Source: Oxalobacteraceae bacterium (lineage in GTDB: Bacteria; Pseudomonadota; Gammaproteobacteria; Burkholderiales; Burkholderiaceae_D). From it: a stretch of DNA of 38,016 bases. This document shows positions 1 to 10,700 of the stretch, one piece after another. The first letter of the stretch is position 1. Every line of letters begins with the position of its first letter. Made by a program: the position numbers and the translations under genes. The stretch lies in assembly GCA_021299035.1 (NCBI GenBank), contig JAJTGD010000021.1, positions 1 to 38,016 of the forward strand, given 5' to 3'. Under the pieces are notes generated by a model. The model was not told the DNA's origin, searched no databases, and was given only the letters and a program-made list of their open reading frames with translations.

Positions 1-10
1 TTGTTTCCGG

Positions 11-100
11 GGAAGCGTGGCCGAGTGGTTTAAGGCACCGGTCTTGAAAACCGGCGAGGGTTTGCGCCCTCCGTGAGTTCGAATCTCACCGCTTCCGCCA
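11..100 (+). tRNA. tRNA-Ser (anticodon UGA)
   Basis: A complete class II tRNA with an encoded CCA end. The acceptor stem pairs GGAAGCG with CGCTTCC, followed by the discriminator G and CCA. The anticodon stem CCGGT/ACCGG encloses the loop CTTGAAA, giving anticodon TGA, which reads UCA serine codons. A long variable arm (GCGAGGGTTTGCGCCCTCC region) lies before the T arm with GTTCGAATC, as expected for tRNA-Ser. A rho-independent terminator follows directly. Confidence 0.97.
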
Positions 101-102
101 CC

Positions 103-128
103 AGCGCCTTTGAAAGGCGCTATTTTTT
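103..128 (+). terminator. Rho-independent terminator of tRNA-Ser
   Basis: The stem AGCGCCTTT/AAAGGCGCT closes over a very small loop and is followed by ATTTTTT. It sits two bases after the tRNA CCA end, so it most likely ends the tRNA transcript. Confidence 0.9.
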
Positions 129-195
129 CGCCTTTTCTCCTATGGGGAAACGTCTCAACCAGTTTGGTAAGTACCGCAGCCAGGCTATTTTGTTG

Positions 196-849
196 TTATT
201 TCACGGGGGTGCTTGCTAAATTCAGGGGGTGGGTAAGTTCAATATTCCATCTGTCTTGAAAAGAATTACTAAAGTTCATTTTTAGCAATACCGTCTTATT
301 GCTCACATTCCCGACCCACAGATCTATAGTTTCGTTCCCGTTGAATGTCTCTCCTTTAGTTGTTACGCCTTTAAATTTTGCCTTTGCGACGATCTTAAAA
401 GCATCGAATTCACCGATCTGGATTTTTATTTTTTCTTGCTTCGTTACTTTCACTTCTTGTGCTGCGTCTGAACTGAAGGTTTCACCTAAAACCTTGAAAC
501 TCTGGCTCCACTCATCCCCGACTTTAATATTCTTGTCGAATAATTTCATCGGTGGATCAAATGAACACTTTTCAAAATTTCCCAAACATACTTCATCACC
601 CACTGTTCCTGGCCTTGGTGATTTAATGGGAATTACTAGCTCACCCTTCTTGAAGCGAGCCACAAATGAGGTGTCGTTTATTTCGTCAAAAAAATAACTT
701 AGCTCCGATGTTTTGCCTGAGCGGAAATCTTTAAAGACGTAGGTTATTTGGTTACCATTCTCAAAAGGAGTGGTATTCGAAAGGATAGACTGACTTGAGG
801 CAGCAGTTGGTAGCGCCAAAGCTAAAACATACATAAAAAACTTTTTCAC
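196..849 (-). CDS. Secreted protein of unknown function
   Basis: A 217-residue protein that I do not recognise. The start is GTG at 849-847, preceded by a strong AGGAGG-type ribosome site about 7 bases upstream. Residues 1-19 form a clear Sec signal peptide (MKK, then a hydrophobic core, then ALPTAASSQ), so the mature protein should be exported. The rest is rich in Lys, Phe and short beta-type stretches, with two cysteines (EVCLGNFEKCSF, about residues 88-95) that may form a disulfide in the periplasm. It resembles small periplasmic beta-sandwich proteins in composition only. It is convergent with the tRNA gene and transcribed away from acetoacetyl-CoA synthetase only by position; a 172-bp gap separates the two minus-strand genes, so it probably has its own promoter. 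Confidence 0.75.
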   Translation of the reverse strand: MKKFFMYVLALALPTAASSQSILSNTTPFENGNQITYVFKDFRSGKTSELSYFFDEINDTSFVARFKKGELVIPIKSPRPGTVGDEVCLGNFEKCSFDPPMKLFDKNIKVGDEWSQSFKVLGETFSSDAAQEVKVTKQEKIKIQIGEFDAFKIVAKAKFKGVTTKGETFNGNETIDLWVGNVSNKTVLLKMNFSNSFQDRWNIELTHPLNLASTPVK

Positions 850-1021
850 TTTTTCCTCCGGACTTAATCGCTGAAAGATAATACCAACCTTTGATAGTTG
901 TACATTGGTGCTAAGAAAATTTTCAAAAACAACGAATGAAGCAGGGAATCGTGTTTCGTACTCATACCCAGTTCGAAAATCGCTTTGCTCCGGCTAATGG
1001 GTAGCGGGCCCGTTTTCCCCT
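850..1021. other. Intergenic gap with no gene seen
   Basis: It should hold the promoter of the secreted protein and the 3' end signal of acetoacetyl-CoA synthetase, both on the minus strand. I saw the AGGAGG ribosome site at its left edge, but no convincing stem with a T-run and no promoter that I could place with confidence. Confidence 0.5.
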
Positions 1022-3028
1022 TCAGCCTGATTTATCGGCCTGTCTTTGCTTCGCAAAATCCGTATACCACTTTAGCGATCCCGGATTGCTCATCGCATCT
1101 TGATTGGCGATCTTGTCTATCGGCGCGCCGAGTAGCAGTTTTTTGATCGGTAGCTCCATTTTCTTGCCGGTCAGTGTGCGTGGTATTTCGGGCGCGGCGA
1201 ATACTTCATTCGGTACATGGCGTGCTGAGAGTCGAGTACGTATCTGGTCGCACAGATACTGCTTCAGCGCCTCATCGAGGGGCTGCCCTTCGCGTAGCAC
1301 CACGAAGAGCGGCATATAGGACTCGCGTCCCAGGTATTCAAGGTCGACCACCATGCTGTCGAGCACCTCTGGTAATTCTTCCACTACACGATAAATCTCT
1401 GCAGTACCCATTCGGACACCGTAACGATTGATGGTCGCGTCAGAGCGTCCGTAGATCACGGCGCCACCGCGCGGCGTGATCTTTATCCAGTCGCCATGCC
1501 GCCACAGTCCGGGGTAGTGGTCGAAGTAGCTGTCCAGATAGCGCTTGTTACCCGGGTCATTCCAGAAATACAGGGGCATGGATGGCATGGGCTTGGTGAT
1601 GACCAGCTCTCCCACCTCATCGATCACTGGCTCACCTTGCTCGTCGAGTGCATGCACAGCCACCCCCAACGAGCGACATTGCATCTCTCCTGCGTACACC
1701 GGTAATAGTGGCGACGAGCCGACAAACGGGGCCGCTACATCCGTGCCCCCGCTGATGGATGCCAGCAGCACATCAGGATGTACCTGCTGATAGATCCAAT
1801 GAAACGCCTCATCAGAGAGCGGCGAACCTGTCGAACCGACGCTGCGCAGCGAAGAAAGATCAGCGATGTTGTGTGGCTCGATACCCGCTTTCATGCAGTT
1901 CGCAAAGAAGGCCGCGCCGACACCGAAGAAAGTCAGCCGCATATCTTCCGCAAACTTCCATAGTCTCGATAAGTCGGGGTAACCGGGGTTGCCATCGTAG
2001 ATGCAGATCGTCGCACCCACCAGCAGGCCGCTGATCTGGGCATTCCACATTACCCAGCCGGTGGTGCTGAACCACAGAAAACGATCATCCTCGCCAAGGT
2101 CCAGCGAGAGTGCATGCCCCTTCAGGCATTCCACTAACGACCCACCGTGGCCATGAACGATGGGTTTTGGCATACCCGTGGTGCCAGACGAGTAGAGTAT
2201 CCAGAGCGGATGATCTGCCGGTAGCTGTTCAAAATGAATAGAGTTTGCTCGTGCTGCGGGGTGTGTGAATAAATCTTGCCAGCGCATCGCACCGGGTAGT
2301 GCACTCGCAATATCCAGCGTCGTATCAAGGTAGGGGAGGAGGACTGTGTGCTGCAGCGTCGGTAGTTCATCGCGCATCTGCTGCACGACTTCCAGACGGT
2401 TGAACGCCTTGCCGCCATAACGATAGCCATCCACGGCAATCAGCAGCTTGGGATCAATTTGCCTAAAACGATCCAGAACGCTCGAGGCGCCCATATCAGG
2501 CGAGCACGACGACCAGATCGCACCAATGCTGGCACAGGCATAAAAAGCGATCGCCGCTTCGGGGGTGTTCGGCAGGTACGCCACCACCCGGTCGCCGGGC
2601 CCGACGCCGAGTGCACGCAAGGTATTCGCAACTGCCGTGACCTGATCGCGCACTTCACTCCATGACAGCGTGACTCGGCCACGGGTTTCTGACTCGGCCA
2701 CGATGGCATCTTTGTGAGCCGTCGCAGCATTGGTATTGAAGCGGAATAGCTGCTGCGCAAAATTCAGTCGTGCACCTTCGAACCATGTGGCACCAGGCAT
2801 TGGATGACTGGACACAACTTGCTGGTACGGTACCGAACACTGAATATCAAAATAATCCCAGATCGACGCCCAGAATTCTTCGATGTGGTCTACCGACCAC
2901 TGCCACAAGGCCTGATAGTCCGCGAAGTGCTGATCTCTTGCAGCTAGCCACTGCAGGTAATGGTTGACCTGACTGCGGGCCAAGCGCTCGGCACTCGGAC
3001 GCCACAGGCATGGGGGTTGTTCTGACAT
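1022..3028 (-). CDS. aacS: Acetoacetyl-CoA synthetase (acetoacetate-CoA ligase)
   Basis: A 668-residue ANL-superfamily enzyme that activates acetoacetate with ATP and CoA in the cytoplasm, feeding ketone-body or polyhydroxybutyrate-derived acetoacetate into central metabolism. The N-terminus (PPCLWRPSAERLARSQVNHY, then W...FW..IWDYF) is typical of this subfamily. The P-loop YSSGTTGMPKPI is at residues 279-290. The RTLTGKKMELPIKKLL segment near residue 635 carries the catalytic lysine. The length is close to the usual ~650-670 residues. The ATG start is supported by family alignment rather than by a strong ribosome site. A lipoprotein gene and glutathionyl-hydroquinone reductase lie upstream on the same strand. 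The closest alternative is acetyl- or propionyl-CoA synthetase, but the N-terminal and C-terminal signatures favour acetoacetate. Confidence 0.93.
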   Translation of the reverse strand: MSEQPPCLWRPSAERLARSQVNHYLQWLAARDQHFADYQALWQWSVDHIEEFWASIWDYFDIQCSVPYQQVVSSHPMPGATWFEGARLNFAQQLFRFNTNAATAHKDAIVAESETRGRVTLSWSEVRDQVTAVANTLRALGVGPGDRVVAYLPNTPEAAIAFYACASIGAIWSSCSPDMGASSVLDRFRQIDPKLLIAVDGYRYGGKAFNRLEVVQQMRDELPTLQHTVLLPYLDTTLDIASALPGAMRWQDLFTHPAARANSIHFEQLPADHPLWILYSSGTTGMPKPIVHGHGGSLVECLKGHALSLDLGEDDRFLWFSTTGWVMWNAQISGLLVGATICIYDGNPGYPDLSRLWKFAEDMRLTFFGVGAAFFANCMKAGIEPHNIADLSSLRSVGSTGSPLSDEAFHWIYQQVHPDVLLASISGGTDVAAPFVGSSPLLPVYAGEMQCRSLGVAVHALDEQGEPVIDEVGELVITKPMPSMPLYFWNDPGNKRYLDSYFDHYPGLWRHGDWIKITPRGGAVIYGRSDATINRYGVRMGTAEIYRVVEELPEVLDSMVVDLEYLGRESYMPLFVVLREGQPLDEALKQYLCDQIRTRLSARHVPNEVFAAPEIPRTLTGKKMELPIKKLLLGAPIDKIANQDAMSNPGSLKWYTDFAKQRQADKSG

Positions 3029-3119
3029 GCAAGACTTTCGTTAGAATTTTTATCGTCGGATCACACGGCTACGTCGTCGGGAGCTTTGCCCGATTTGCGA
3101 GCGATCGAGCTCCCGTAAA

Positions 3120-3323
3120 TTATCGGTTCGTAACGCCCTCGCGGTCTTTCTTGTACTGATCGTATTCAGGCATTTGCTTCGTGGTCGCTCCCTCAGCACC
3201 AACGGGCGACTGCGCTTTCTGGTTGGCGCGTATACCTTCATAGACGCCTCGCTCAGTCACTACTCCGCAAGATCCGAGTAAAAGCAGTGCTGAGATTGCC
3301 ACTAGTCGCCGCTTGATGATCAA
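3120..3323 (-). CDS. Small lipoprotein, TTG start
   Basis: A 67-residue protein that I read from a TTG start at 3323, with a GAGG ribosome site about 8 bases upstream. From there it begins MIIKRRLVAISALLLLGSCG, a textbook lipoprotein signal: positive N-region, hydrophobic core and the lipobox LGSC, with the lipidated Cys at residue 19. A longer reading frame up to 3434 exists, but it overlaps the glutathionyl-hydroquinone reductase gene and hides the signal peptide, so I reject that start. The mature part is short, hydrophilic and rich in Lys, Glu and Gln (GIRANQKAQSP, DQYKKDRE), resembling small outer-membrane-anchored proteins of unknown role. It begins 10 bases after the reductase gene stop, so the two are probably cotranscribed. 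Confidence 0.72.
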   Translation of the reverse strand: MIIKRRLVAISALLLLGSCGVVTERGVYEGIRANQKAQSPVGAEGATTKQMPEYDQYKKDREGVTNR

Positions 3324-3333
3324 TCTACTGCCC

Positions 3334-4299
3334 TCAAAGCGCTGCCAGTACATCGGGGCCCTTGGGCATGATGGCGGTCGGATTGATATGCCGATGAGAA
3401 AAGAAATAATGGAAACGGATCTGTTCCATATCAACCGTCTCAGCGATACCGGGAAGGTGATAGATGCTAGCCATATACCGATGCATGGCTGGGTATTGTG
3501 CGATTAGTTTACGGTTGCACTTGAAGTGGGTGTGATACACCGCATCGAAACGAATTAGTGTCGGGAACAGGCGAATATCTGCTTCAGTGAGCGTATCGCC
3601 ACAAAGAAATGGCTGACCTTGGAGGATGTGCTCAACACGGTCAAGTGCGTCAAACAGCTCATCGAATGCGTGCTCATGCGCTTGCTGGCTTTGCGCGAAG
3701 CCGGTTCGGTATACGCCATTATTAATGCTGGGGTAAGTCCAGGCATTCACTGCATCGATTTGGCTGCGAAGATTTTCTGGATACAGATCGATTTCCGGAT
3801 GCTGCGCAATGGCATCAAATTCCGTATTCAACATTCTGATGATCTCAGACGACTCGTTATTGACGATCGTGCCAAGTTTCTTGTCGAACAATACCGGTAC
3901 TGTGATGACGCCTGCATAGTCGGGGGATGCGGCTCGGTAAATCTGTTGTAGATAGCTGTGGGCACCGACTCGATCACCCGTAGCGCCGTCGAAATCTGTG
4001 TCAAACGACCACCCCTTATCGGTGAGGTGAGGGTGCACAACATCCACACTAATCACGTCCTCCAGCCCCTTGAGTGCGCGCACCATCAATGTTCGATGTG
4101 CCCAAGGGCAAGCGAGCGATACATACAGGTGATAGCGATTGGGTTCGGCAGCGTGCAGATGGCTCGATTCTCTTGATACCGTTCCGCGGAAGCTGGTTGC
4201 TGCGCGTACAAATGCGCCTTCGGCTGATATTTCATTTGACCAGGTATTGCCAGTCGTTTGTATGGATTGCATCATGGGTTTAGGTCCTGGGTCGGCCAT
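3334..4299 (-). CDS. Glutathionyl-hydroquinone reductase (Xi-class GST, YqjG/PcpF type)
   Basis: A 321-residue cytoplasmic enzyme of the Xi-class glutathione transferase family. These proteins reduce glutathionyl-hydroquinones and thereby recycle quinone adducts. The thioredoxin-fold N-terminal domain carries the signature YHLYVSLACPWAHR, with the catalytic cysteine at residue 64 in C-P-W-A. The GSH-binding segments TVPVLFDKKLGTIVNNES and SEIIRMLN follow. The helical C-terminal domain has FLCGDTLTEADIRLFPTLIRFD and the conserved YHLPGIAETVDMEQIRFHYF tail. The length is typical for the family (~310-330). No strong ribosome site is seen before the ATG. The next gene downstream is the small lipoprotein. 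Confidence 0.93.
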   Translation of the reverse strand: MADPGPKPMMQSIQTTGNTWSNEISAEGAFVRAATSFRGTVSRESSHLHAAEPNRYHLYVSLACPWAHRTLMVRALKGLEDVISVDVVHPHLTDKGWSFDTDFDGATGDRVGAHSYLQQIYRAASPDYAGVITVPVLFDKKLGTIVNNESSEIIRMLNTEFDAIAQHPEIDLYPENLRSQIDAVNAWTYPSINNGVYRTGFAQSQQAHEHAFDELFDALDRVEHILQGQPFLCGDTLTEADIRLFPTLIRFDAVYHTHFKCNRKLIAQYPAMHRYMASIYHLPGIAETVDMEQIRFHYFFSHRHINPTAIMPKGPDVLAAL

Positions 4300-4731
4300 G
4301 TTTTATCTCATTGGAAAGTTTACCTCAGTCAATGCAGAGGTCCCCTTTCTCCAAATTTGAAAAACATTGATTTGGTGGTTGTGGTTAGTGCGCTGCTCGA
4401 GGTGCCAGAGACACGCTAGGCAGAATAGAAGACAGCCACTGGCGCGCGAGCGAGGGTGTAATGGCGCAAGGCGCTAGTTGGCTATAGCGAGGTATGACTT
4501 GCTACAAGGTGAGGCAGCAGGCCGCCCACAGTGCAAGCAAGCCTTTCGCTTGGACAGTTCAACGTGTGCCAAGCGCATCACATGAGGTCGCAGATGAGGC
4601 CATCGCTCTTAACGAGCGATGGCGAAAAGTGCTTTATGTATAGACTCCGGGCGACCGCGAGCGCTGCGAAACGAGAAGCTATCGTCATCAAGTTCAATGC
4701 CGCACACGCACATAGCCTAGTATCAGACCAA
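4300..4731. other. 432-bp intergenic region; one perfect hairpin
   Basis: No believable gene was seen. A short plus-strand frame (4531-4767) has no ribosome site or recognisable protein. At 4599-4623 there is a perfect 10-bp inverted repeat (GCCATCGCTC/GAGCGATGGC) with a TTAAC loop and no T-run on either strand. It lies downstream of the RTX gene and may protect or end its transcript. The right part should also hold the promoter of the reductase gene. Confidence 0.5.
4599..4623. repeat. Perfect 10-bp inverted repeat downstream of the RTX gene
   Basis: Arms at 4599-4608 and 4614-4623 with a 5-base loop. It sits about 110 bases past the RTX stop codon. Without a T-run it is not a standard intrinsic terminator; it could be a 3' stabilising hairpin. 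Confidence 0.55.
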
Positions 4732-7700
4732 CTAAACCGCCGGCGGCAGCAGCGCCCCTTTCAGTGAATTGAAATCGGTGTAAGAGACACCACCGACCAC
4801 GACCGCCTCTACGGTATTAGCGGTAATCGTGAAATTACTCGCCGCAGTATCTGCTCGCTTACCGGTTATCGTAATTGCAGCCATCGACCCCGTCACAGCG
4901 GTGATACTACCGATTTCCTCGTAGTCAATAACCCAAGTATCGCTGCCGCTGCCGCCGGTGATGACGTCACCTGCACCACCGCTGATGCCATCATCGCCAT
5001 CACCGCCGACAATAGTGTCATTGCCAAGGCCGCCCATCAATGAGTCATTACCTGTGCCCCCACTAATGTTATCAGCGCCCATGCCGCCGTCGATAACGTC
5101 CTCTCCAGTCTCGCCATTAAGAACATCTGCGCCGTCGCCACCAAAAATAAAGTCGTCACCAGTGCCCGCATTAACGAGATCCGCGCCTGAGCCTGCATCA
5201 ATCGAGTCGGTACCACTGCTACCAGTGATGGTATCGTTACCCCCACCCGTCGCAACCGAACCTGACACCTTAATCGTGTAGCCATTGGCGGCATCCCAGA
5301 GGCTGTCAAAGCTAGAGGATCCATCATTCTTAATACCAAACAAGCCGCCCACGTTAGCTAAGACATTATCCGATGAGTCGTAATACCCAACCGAACCAGC
5401 ATCATTTTGCAGGAGCTTGATCAAGACAGATCCTGCCGCATCGGTGGGATCCGAAATGCTGCTGGAAAGATCAAGTTTCGCTGATGCGGTTGTGATCTTG
5501 CTGGCCTGATCTTCAAAGACCATGTTCGACACGGTGAAGACCATGCGGGGATCTGTGGCAGTGGGATCTAGACTCTTGCCCAAGAAATCGTACGCTATCG
5601 AGCCTGCAAAACTCAGCGTAAAGTTATCCACACGATCGCTGATTTTTTGTGACAGCGCATAGCTTCCTAGTGTGATCGTATCAACACGGGCGGTGGGTTG
5701 ACCATCTGCACCAAAGGTTCCGCTACCAGTAAAGGTGCCTGAGCTCGCCAGTGCCATACCGTCGTTGGCGTAACTTACTGCGAAAGTGCCACTGTCCTGG
5801 AATTTTCCTCCGCCAGTAGTCAACATGCTCCCCGTTCCAGATTCGGTGAACTTGAAGCTGATAATCACATCGTCAGTGGTAGCGCTGGTGGTTTGAGTAT
5901 CGGTATAGGTGAAGCTCTTACCTCCAGTCCAATTGAATGATGTCGATCCGTTGGTCGTTGCTCCGAAAGTATCCGCGTAGTTCGCACTACCGGTGAATTT
6001 AATGCCTTCTGCCGAATTATTTAGATCATAAGTCGTCGTTCTGCTGCCGCCCTTGTCAGAAAAGGCGGTGCTGGTCTCGTTAAAGTTGAAAGTCAACGTT
6101 TTGTTGTCGACTGGAACGCTAGTGAACTTAAAAGCGTAAGTTCCCGATGCAGGGTTGTAATTAACCGTTTGAGCGAAGTCCGCTTGCAAGAATGAATCAA
6201 GGTCAACATCGGCGGTTAGGACGGAAATATCGTTGAGCAGGCTGTTCACTCCTGTAGCAGTGCCGCGCTCCATCACATCCATGCGTGGGTGATCGGGGAT
6301 CGATAGTGTTCCCTTTAGCAGATTGCTTGCCGATATATCGAAGCTACTAGGATCCAACATCCGGCCAGCAGAGAAGGTCTGATCACCAACTTTAAATTGC
6401 TCGACATTATTGAATTTGACTGTCTGGCTAGTCGCAGTATCTTTAAACACCAAGGCAGCCACTGTACCGGTAACGGTATAGCCACTATCGCTATTTCGCG
6501 TAAAGAAGTCATACGTGCCGCCACCCGGTCTTGATAGCGTGCCGAGATCAACCGTATCGATCCCTTCGCCACCATCAATAAAGTCACCCAGACCCGCGTA
6601 GATCAAATCATCGCCCTTACCGGCCGTAATCGAATCTGCGCCCGCCTGACCATCTATGGTGTCACGATCATTGCTACCGATCACCGTATCGTTGCCAGCG
6701 CCCATATAGCCGCTGAGGGCTACTTTCATGGTCACTACATTGGCAGCATCCAGAATACTGTCGTTGGGATCCTCACCATCGGCATTGTCATCTAGCCCAA
6801 AGAGGGAAGAGAGGTAATCGACGATTGATTCGTCAACTCGACCATCACTATTAGAAAACGTATTCAGTATTAGATCTTCATCGTATTTATCGGATAGATC
6901 AATGACCGCTTTCGCTGTTGTAATACTCACCTCTGCGAAATCCATGCTGAGGTTGGTCAGCGTCAATATCTGTGTCTCGCTCGGAGATTCTACTGTGCCG
7001 GTACCAATGTAATCCTCGGCGATCGAACCTGCAAAACTGATCTTGAAGTTGTCCTTGAGATCGCCGCCGGCGAGCGGGTTTTTATAAGAGAAAGTGTAAT
7101 TGGCAATCGTTAATAGGCTCGTATCAGTGATGAAGTTCCAATTGGCGTCCCCCAGCTCGGTATCTTTGAACGTGCCATTCGCTACGATACCCCAGCCGGA
7201 ATTGGCATAGTTGACACTGAAGGTGCCGTTGGTGAGTTCGTTATAACCCGATGCCGTATAGGTTTCAGTTCCACTACCACTGATTTTGAAGCTAAAAGCA
7301 ATATCGTCTGCCGTATTCGCGTTCCCTTGTGTATTGCTGTAGGTGTAGGTGATCTCACCTTTATTCACTACTGATGTGCCACCTTTGATGGCGGTGACTG
7401 TGGACGAGCCGCCGGTGGCACCAGTGAAGTTGATGCCCGCCTTGGTATTGGTCAGGCCAAAACTAGTCGTCTGGCCGCCGCTGGCACCAAGGTTGGGAAC
7501 GGTCGTCTCCTTGAAGGTAAAGGTCGAGGTCGAACCGTTGGCAGCACTGCTAGTAAAGCTGAAGTTGTGGGCACCCTCATCCGGGTTATAAAACACGGTC
7601 TGGGTAAATGTGTCACCTCTGAAGAACTCTAGATCAATATCTCCATAGAAGGGATAGTCGGGTTCTTTGGTATCCCCATCATAGACGATACGCGCCAAAC

Positions 7701-10700
7701 CCATGACCAAGTAAGAGAAGTCATCGAGGCTAGGGTTAGAGCCGATACCCCACAGCAGGTCATCGCCAGACACTTTATAAGGACTAATTAGCTCCTGCGC
7801 AGAGACTTCCACGCCGCCAATGATGAAATTCTCAACGTTATTAAACTTGATGGTTTGCTTGGAGGCTATATCTGTCAGGATGAGTGCGGTGGGCGTTCCA
7901 CTGACCGTGTACGCGCCTTGTCGATCGAATAGGCTATAAGTGAGGGCTTGGCCATTGGCGCCCAGCAATCTGCTGAGGTCAGCCGTATCGTTTCCTGCCC
8001 CGCCATCAATCACATCACCCAAGCCGGCGTAGATCAGATCGTTGCCTGCACCCATGTTGAGGGTGTCAGCTCCCGCTTCACCATCCACCTTATCGTCGAA
8101 AGCACTACCCGTCAGCGTATCAGCACCCGCACCCAGATAGGCTTCTCCAGCACGCTTGAAGGTGACAGCGTTCGCGTAGTCCAAGATGCTATCGTTAGCC
8201 AGAGGGCCATCGCCATCATCTTCCAGGCCCAAGAGCGCAGACAGATATAGCCCAACCGACTCATCAACTTTGCCATCTTCGCTGTGGAATAATCTGAAGA
8301 CGACATCATCGGTCAAATACTTATCACCCGAGATATCGAGTTTTGCCAGCGCTGTCGTAATGGTGCCACCGTCAAAGTCACCCTTGAAATTCTTGATGGT
8401 GAAGGTCTGGGTTTTTGCGCTACCGTCATACACCGCATCGACCACGCCCGTGAAGCTCACGGTCACATTATCTGCGGTGTTCGTTAGATCAGGATTCTTG
8501 TAGGTCAGCGTATAACTAGTAAAGTTTGTGACCTGCGTATTGAGCGGGTTACCATTCGCTACAATTTCGGTATCCGTAAAAGTGCCTGCCGAGGCTAATG
8601 ACCAGCCACTTTTCCCGTTGCTGTAACCCACCGAGAAACTACCGTTGTTTTTATAAAACTCATTCGCAGGATTGTCAGATTCAGTGCCGGTTACCGATAT
8701 CTTGAAACTCGCGTTCACATCATCCGTGGTGACTTTAGTCGCTTGGGTATTTGTGTAGCTAAAGCTCACATCACGTTTGGTAGAGCCGGTCGTAATTCCT
8801 TTGCTTACCGTGTAGCTATCCGTAAAGCTTCTGGCGCCCTTAAATGAGATACCCAGATCTGTGTTATCGAGCTGGTAAGTGGTGGCGCGGCTTCCTCCCG
8901 TACCTTTGTCAGCGACAGCGGTTTCAGTGAACTTGAACACGGATGTTTTATCAACATCAGCGTTGCTTCTGAAAGAGAAGTTAAAGGTTCCAGCGTCTGG
9001 ATTGTAATTTTGAAGCGTACTGAATTTTGAGTTTTGGAAGAACTGAAGATCTGCCTCGCCATAGAGCGGCCACATACTGTTGTCAGACTCAGTCAGTACG
9101 TAGTCGATACCTTTAGCAAGCGGTGATTTGGGGCTCAAGCCATCTATAGCACTACCCACGCCCCACAACAGCTCATCGCCAGTGACATCAATGCTGGTCG
9201 GCGTGAGCATTCTCCCGGCGGATATAGTCTCGCCGCCAATATTGAACTGCTCAACATTATTGAATTTGACAGTCTGGTTAGTCCCGGTATCTTTAAATAC
9301 CAAGGCCGCAGCAGTACCAGTAACGGTATAGCCACTGCCGCTGCTACGATCAAAAAAGTCGAAATCACTGCCATCGGATCTCTTTAGCGTGCTGAGATCA
9401 ACGGCATCTATACCTTCGCCACCATCAATCACATCACCCAAATCAGCAAAAATCTGGTCGTCGCCTTTGCCTGCAGAAATGGAATCCGCTCCGGTGCCCC
9501 CGTCAATCGTGTCACCGCCAGCACTACCCGTGATCGTATCGGCTTGTGCACCCGTGTAAGCATAGGTTGCTTGCTTTAAGGTCAGTACATTGGCCGCATC
9601 CCAGATGCTGTCGGCGCTAGTTTCACCATCATCGAACAGCCCAAGGAAAGACACCACCTGATCCACCAATGCTTCGTCTGCCGTACCAGCGGCGCTCTGG
9701 TGCAGGCGTAGCCATACTTCAATATTTGGATCAACCTGATCGATACTCTTCGATAGATCCAGTGTCGCCTTGGCCGTGGTGAGCTTGCCGTAGGCGTCTT
9801 CACTACTGAAATTAGTGATCGAGAAAACCTGCCGTGCTCCATTAGCAGTTTTATCTATACTGGTACCTAGTAGATCGTAGGCGAGGGCGCCACTCAAGCT
9901 AATGTTGAAGTTGTCCGTCGTTTTAGTCGAATCCGGGTTCGTGTAGGCGAGCTTGTAGTTGGTAAAAGTCGTGGTTATCGTATGACTTGACCGCTCCGCA
10001 CCAAAAAATGCCGCTGTATAACTTTCCTTGTAGGTGCCGCTTGAGGACAGCGTAAGACCTAGGTGGGAATAATTCGTCGTCCAGCTGCCGGTGCCTTGCT
10101 GAGAGTAGGTGGTATTGCTCGATGACCAGCTGCCCGTGTCATTCGACTTAAAGCTCACCGATAAATCGTCAGCAGTAGTCTTAGTGGTGCCCTGCGTGTC
10201 AGAAAAGGCGTAGCTGCGATCAATCTTGTAAGTACCCGAATAGACACCATTCTTGACGTTGAATGTGTCGACATTGCTCTGGTTGCCAGTAAAGGTGATC
10301 CCTTCGACTGTATTGCTCAAACCATAGGTCGTCGTACGGCTACCACCCGAACCTGCGTTGGGCACAGTGGTTTCCGTAAAAGTAAAGGTTGAGACCGCTT
10401 GGTTTGCGGCTTTGCTCGTAAAGCTGAAATTGTAAGTGCCTTTATCCGGATCGTATGTCTTGGTGTTGCTGGTCCCACTAAAGTCATCCGTCTTGAAGAA
10501 ACTCAGATCAACATGACTTGTCAGAGGCATCATTTCTAAAGTGAAATCGACGCCCATCGCAAGCGGCGAATCAGGAGAAATGTTGGGATCTGAATCACCT
10601 ATACCCCACAGCAGCTCATTACCAGTACGTGACTGGCTGTTTGGGGCGAGCATCGTTGCCGCCGAGACCTCAGTCCCGTTGATCAAGAATTTTTCGACGT

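Noticed and set aside
299-697. Plus-strand reading frame opposite the secreted-protein gene
   Set aside because: It is antisense to a gene with a signal peptide and a strong ribosome site, and its own translation looks like no protein family.
3324-3434. Upstream extension of the small lipoprotein
   Set aside because: It overlaps the reductase gene, places the signal peptide internally and lacks a ribosome site.
4531-4767. Short plus-strand frame downstream of the RTX gene
   Set aside because: No ribosome site and no recognisable sequence, and it runs into the RTX gene end.
4925-5245. Regularly repeated short units that could suggest a CRISPR-like array
   Set aside because: They are coding nonapeptide repeats with a 27-base period and no conserved repeat/unique spacer layout.
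4958-5281. Pro/Ser-rich plus-strand frame opposite the C-terminal RTX repeats
   Set aside because: It is the mirror of Gly/Asp codons on the other strand, a common shadow of RTX repeats.
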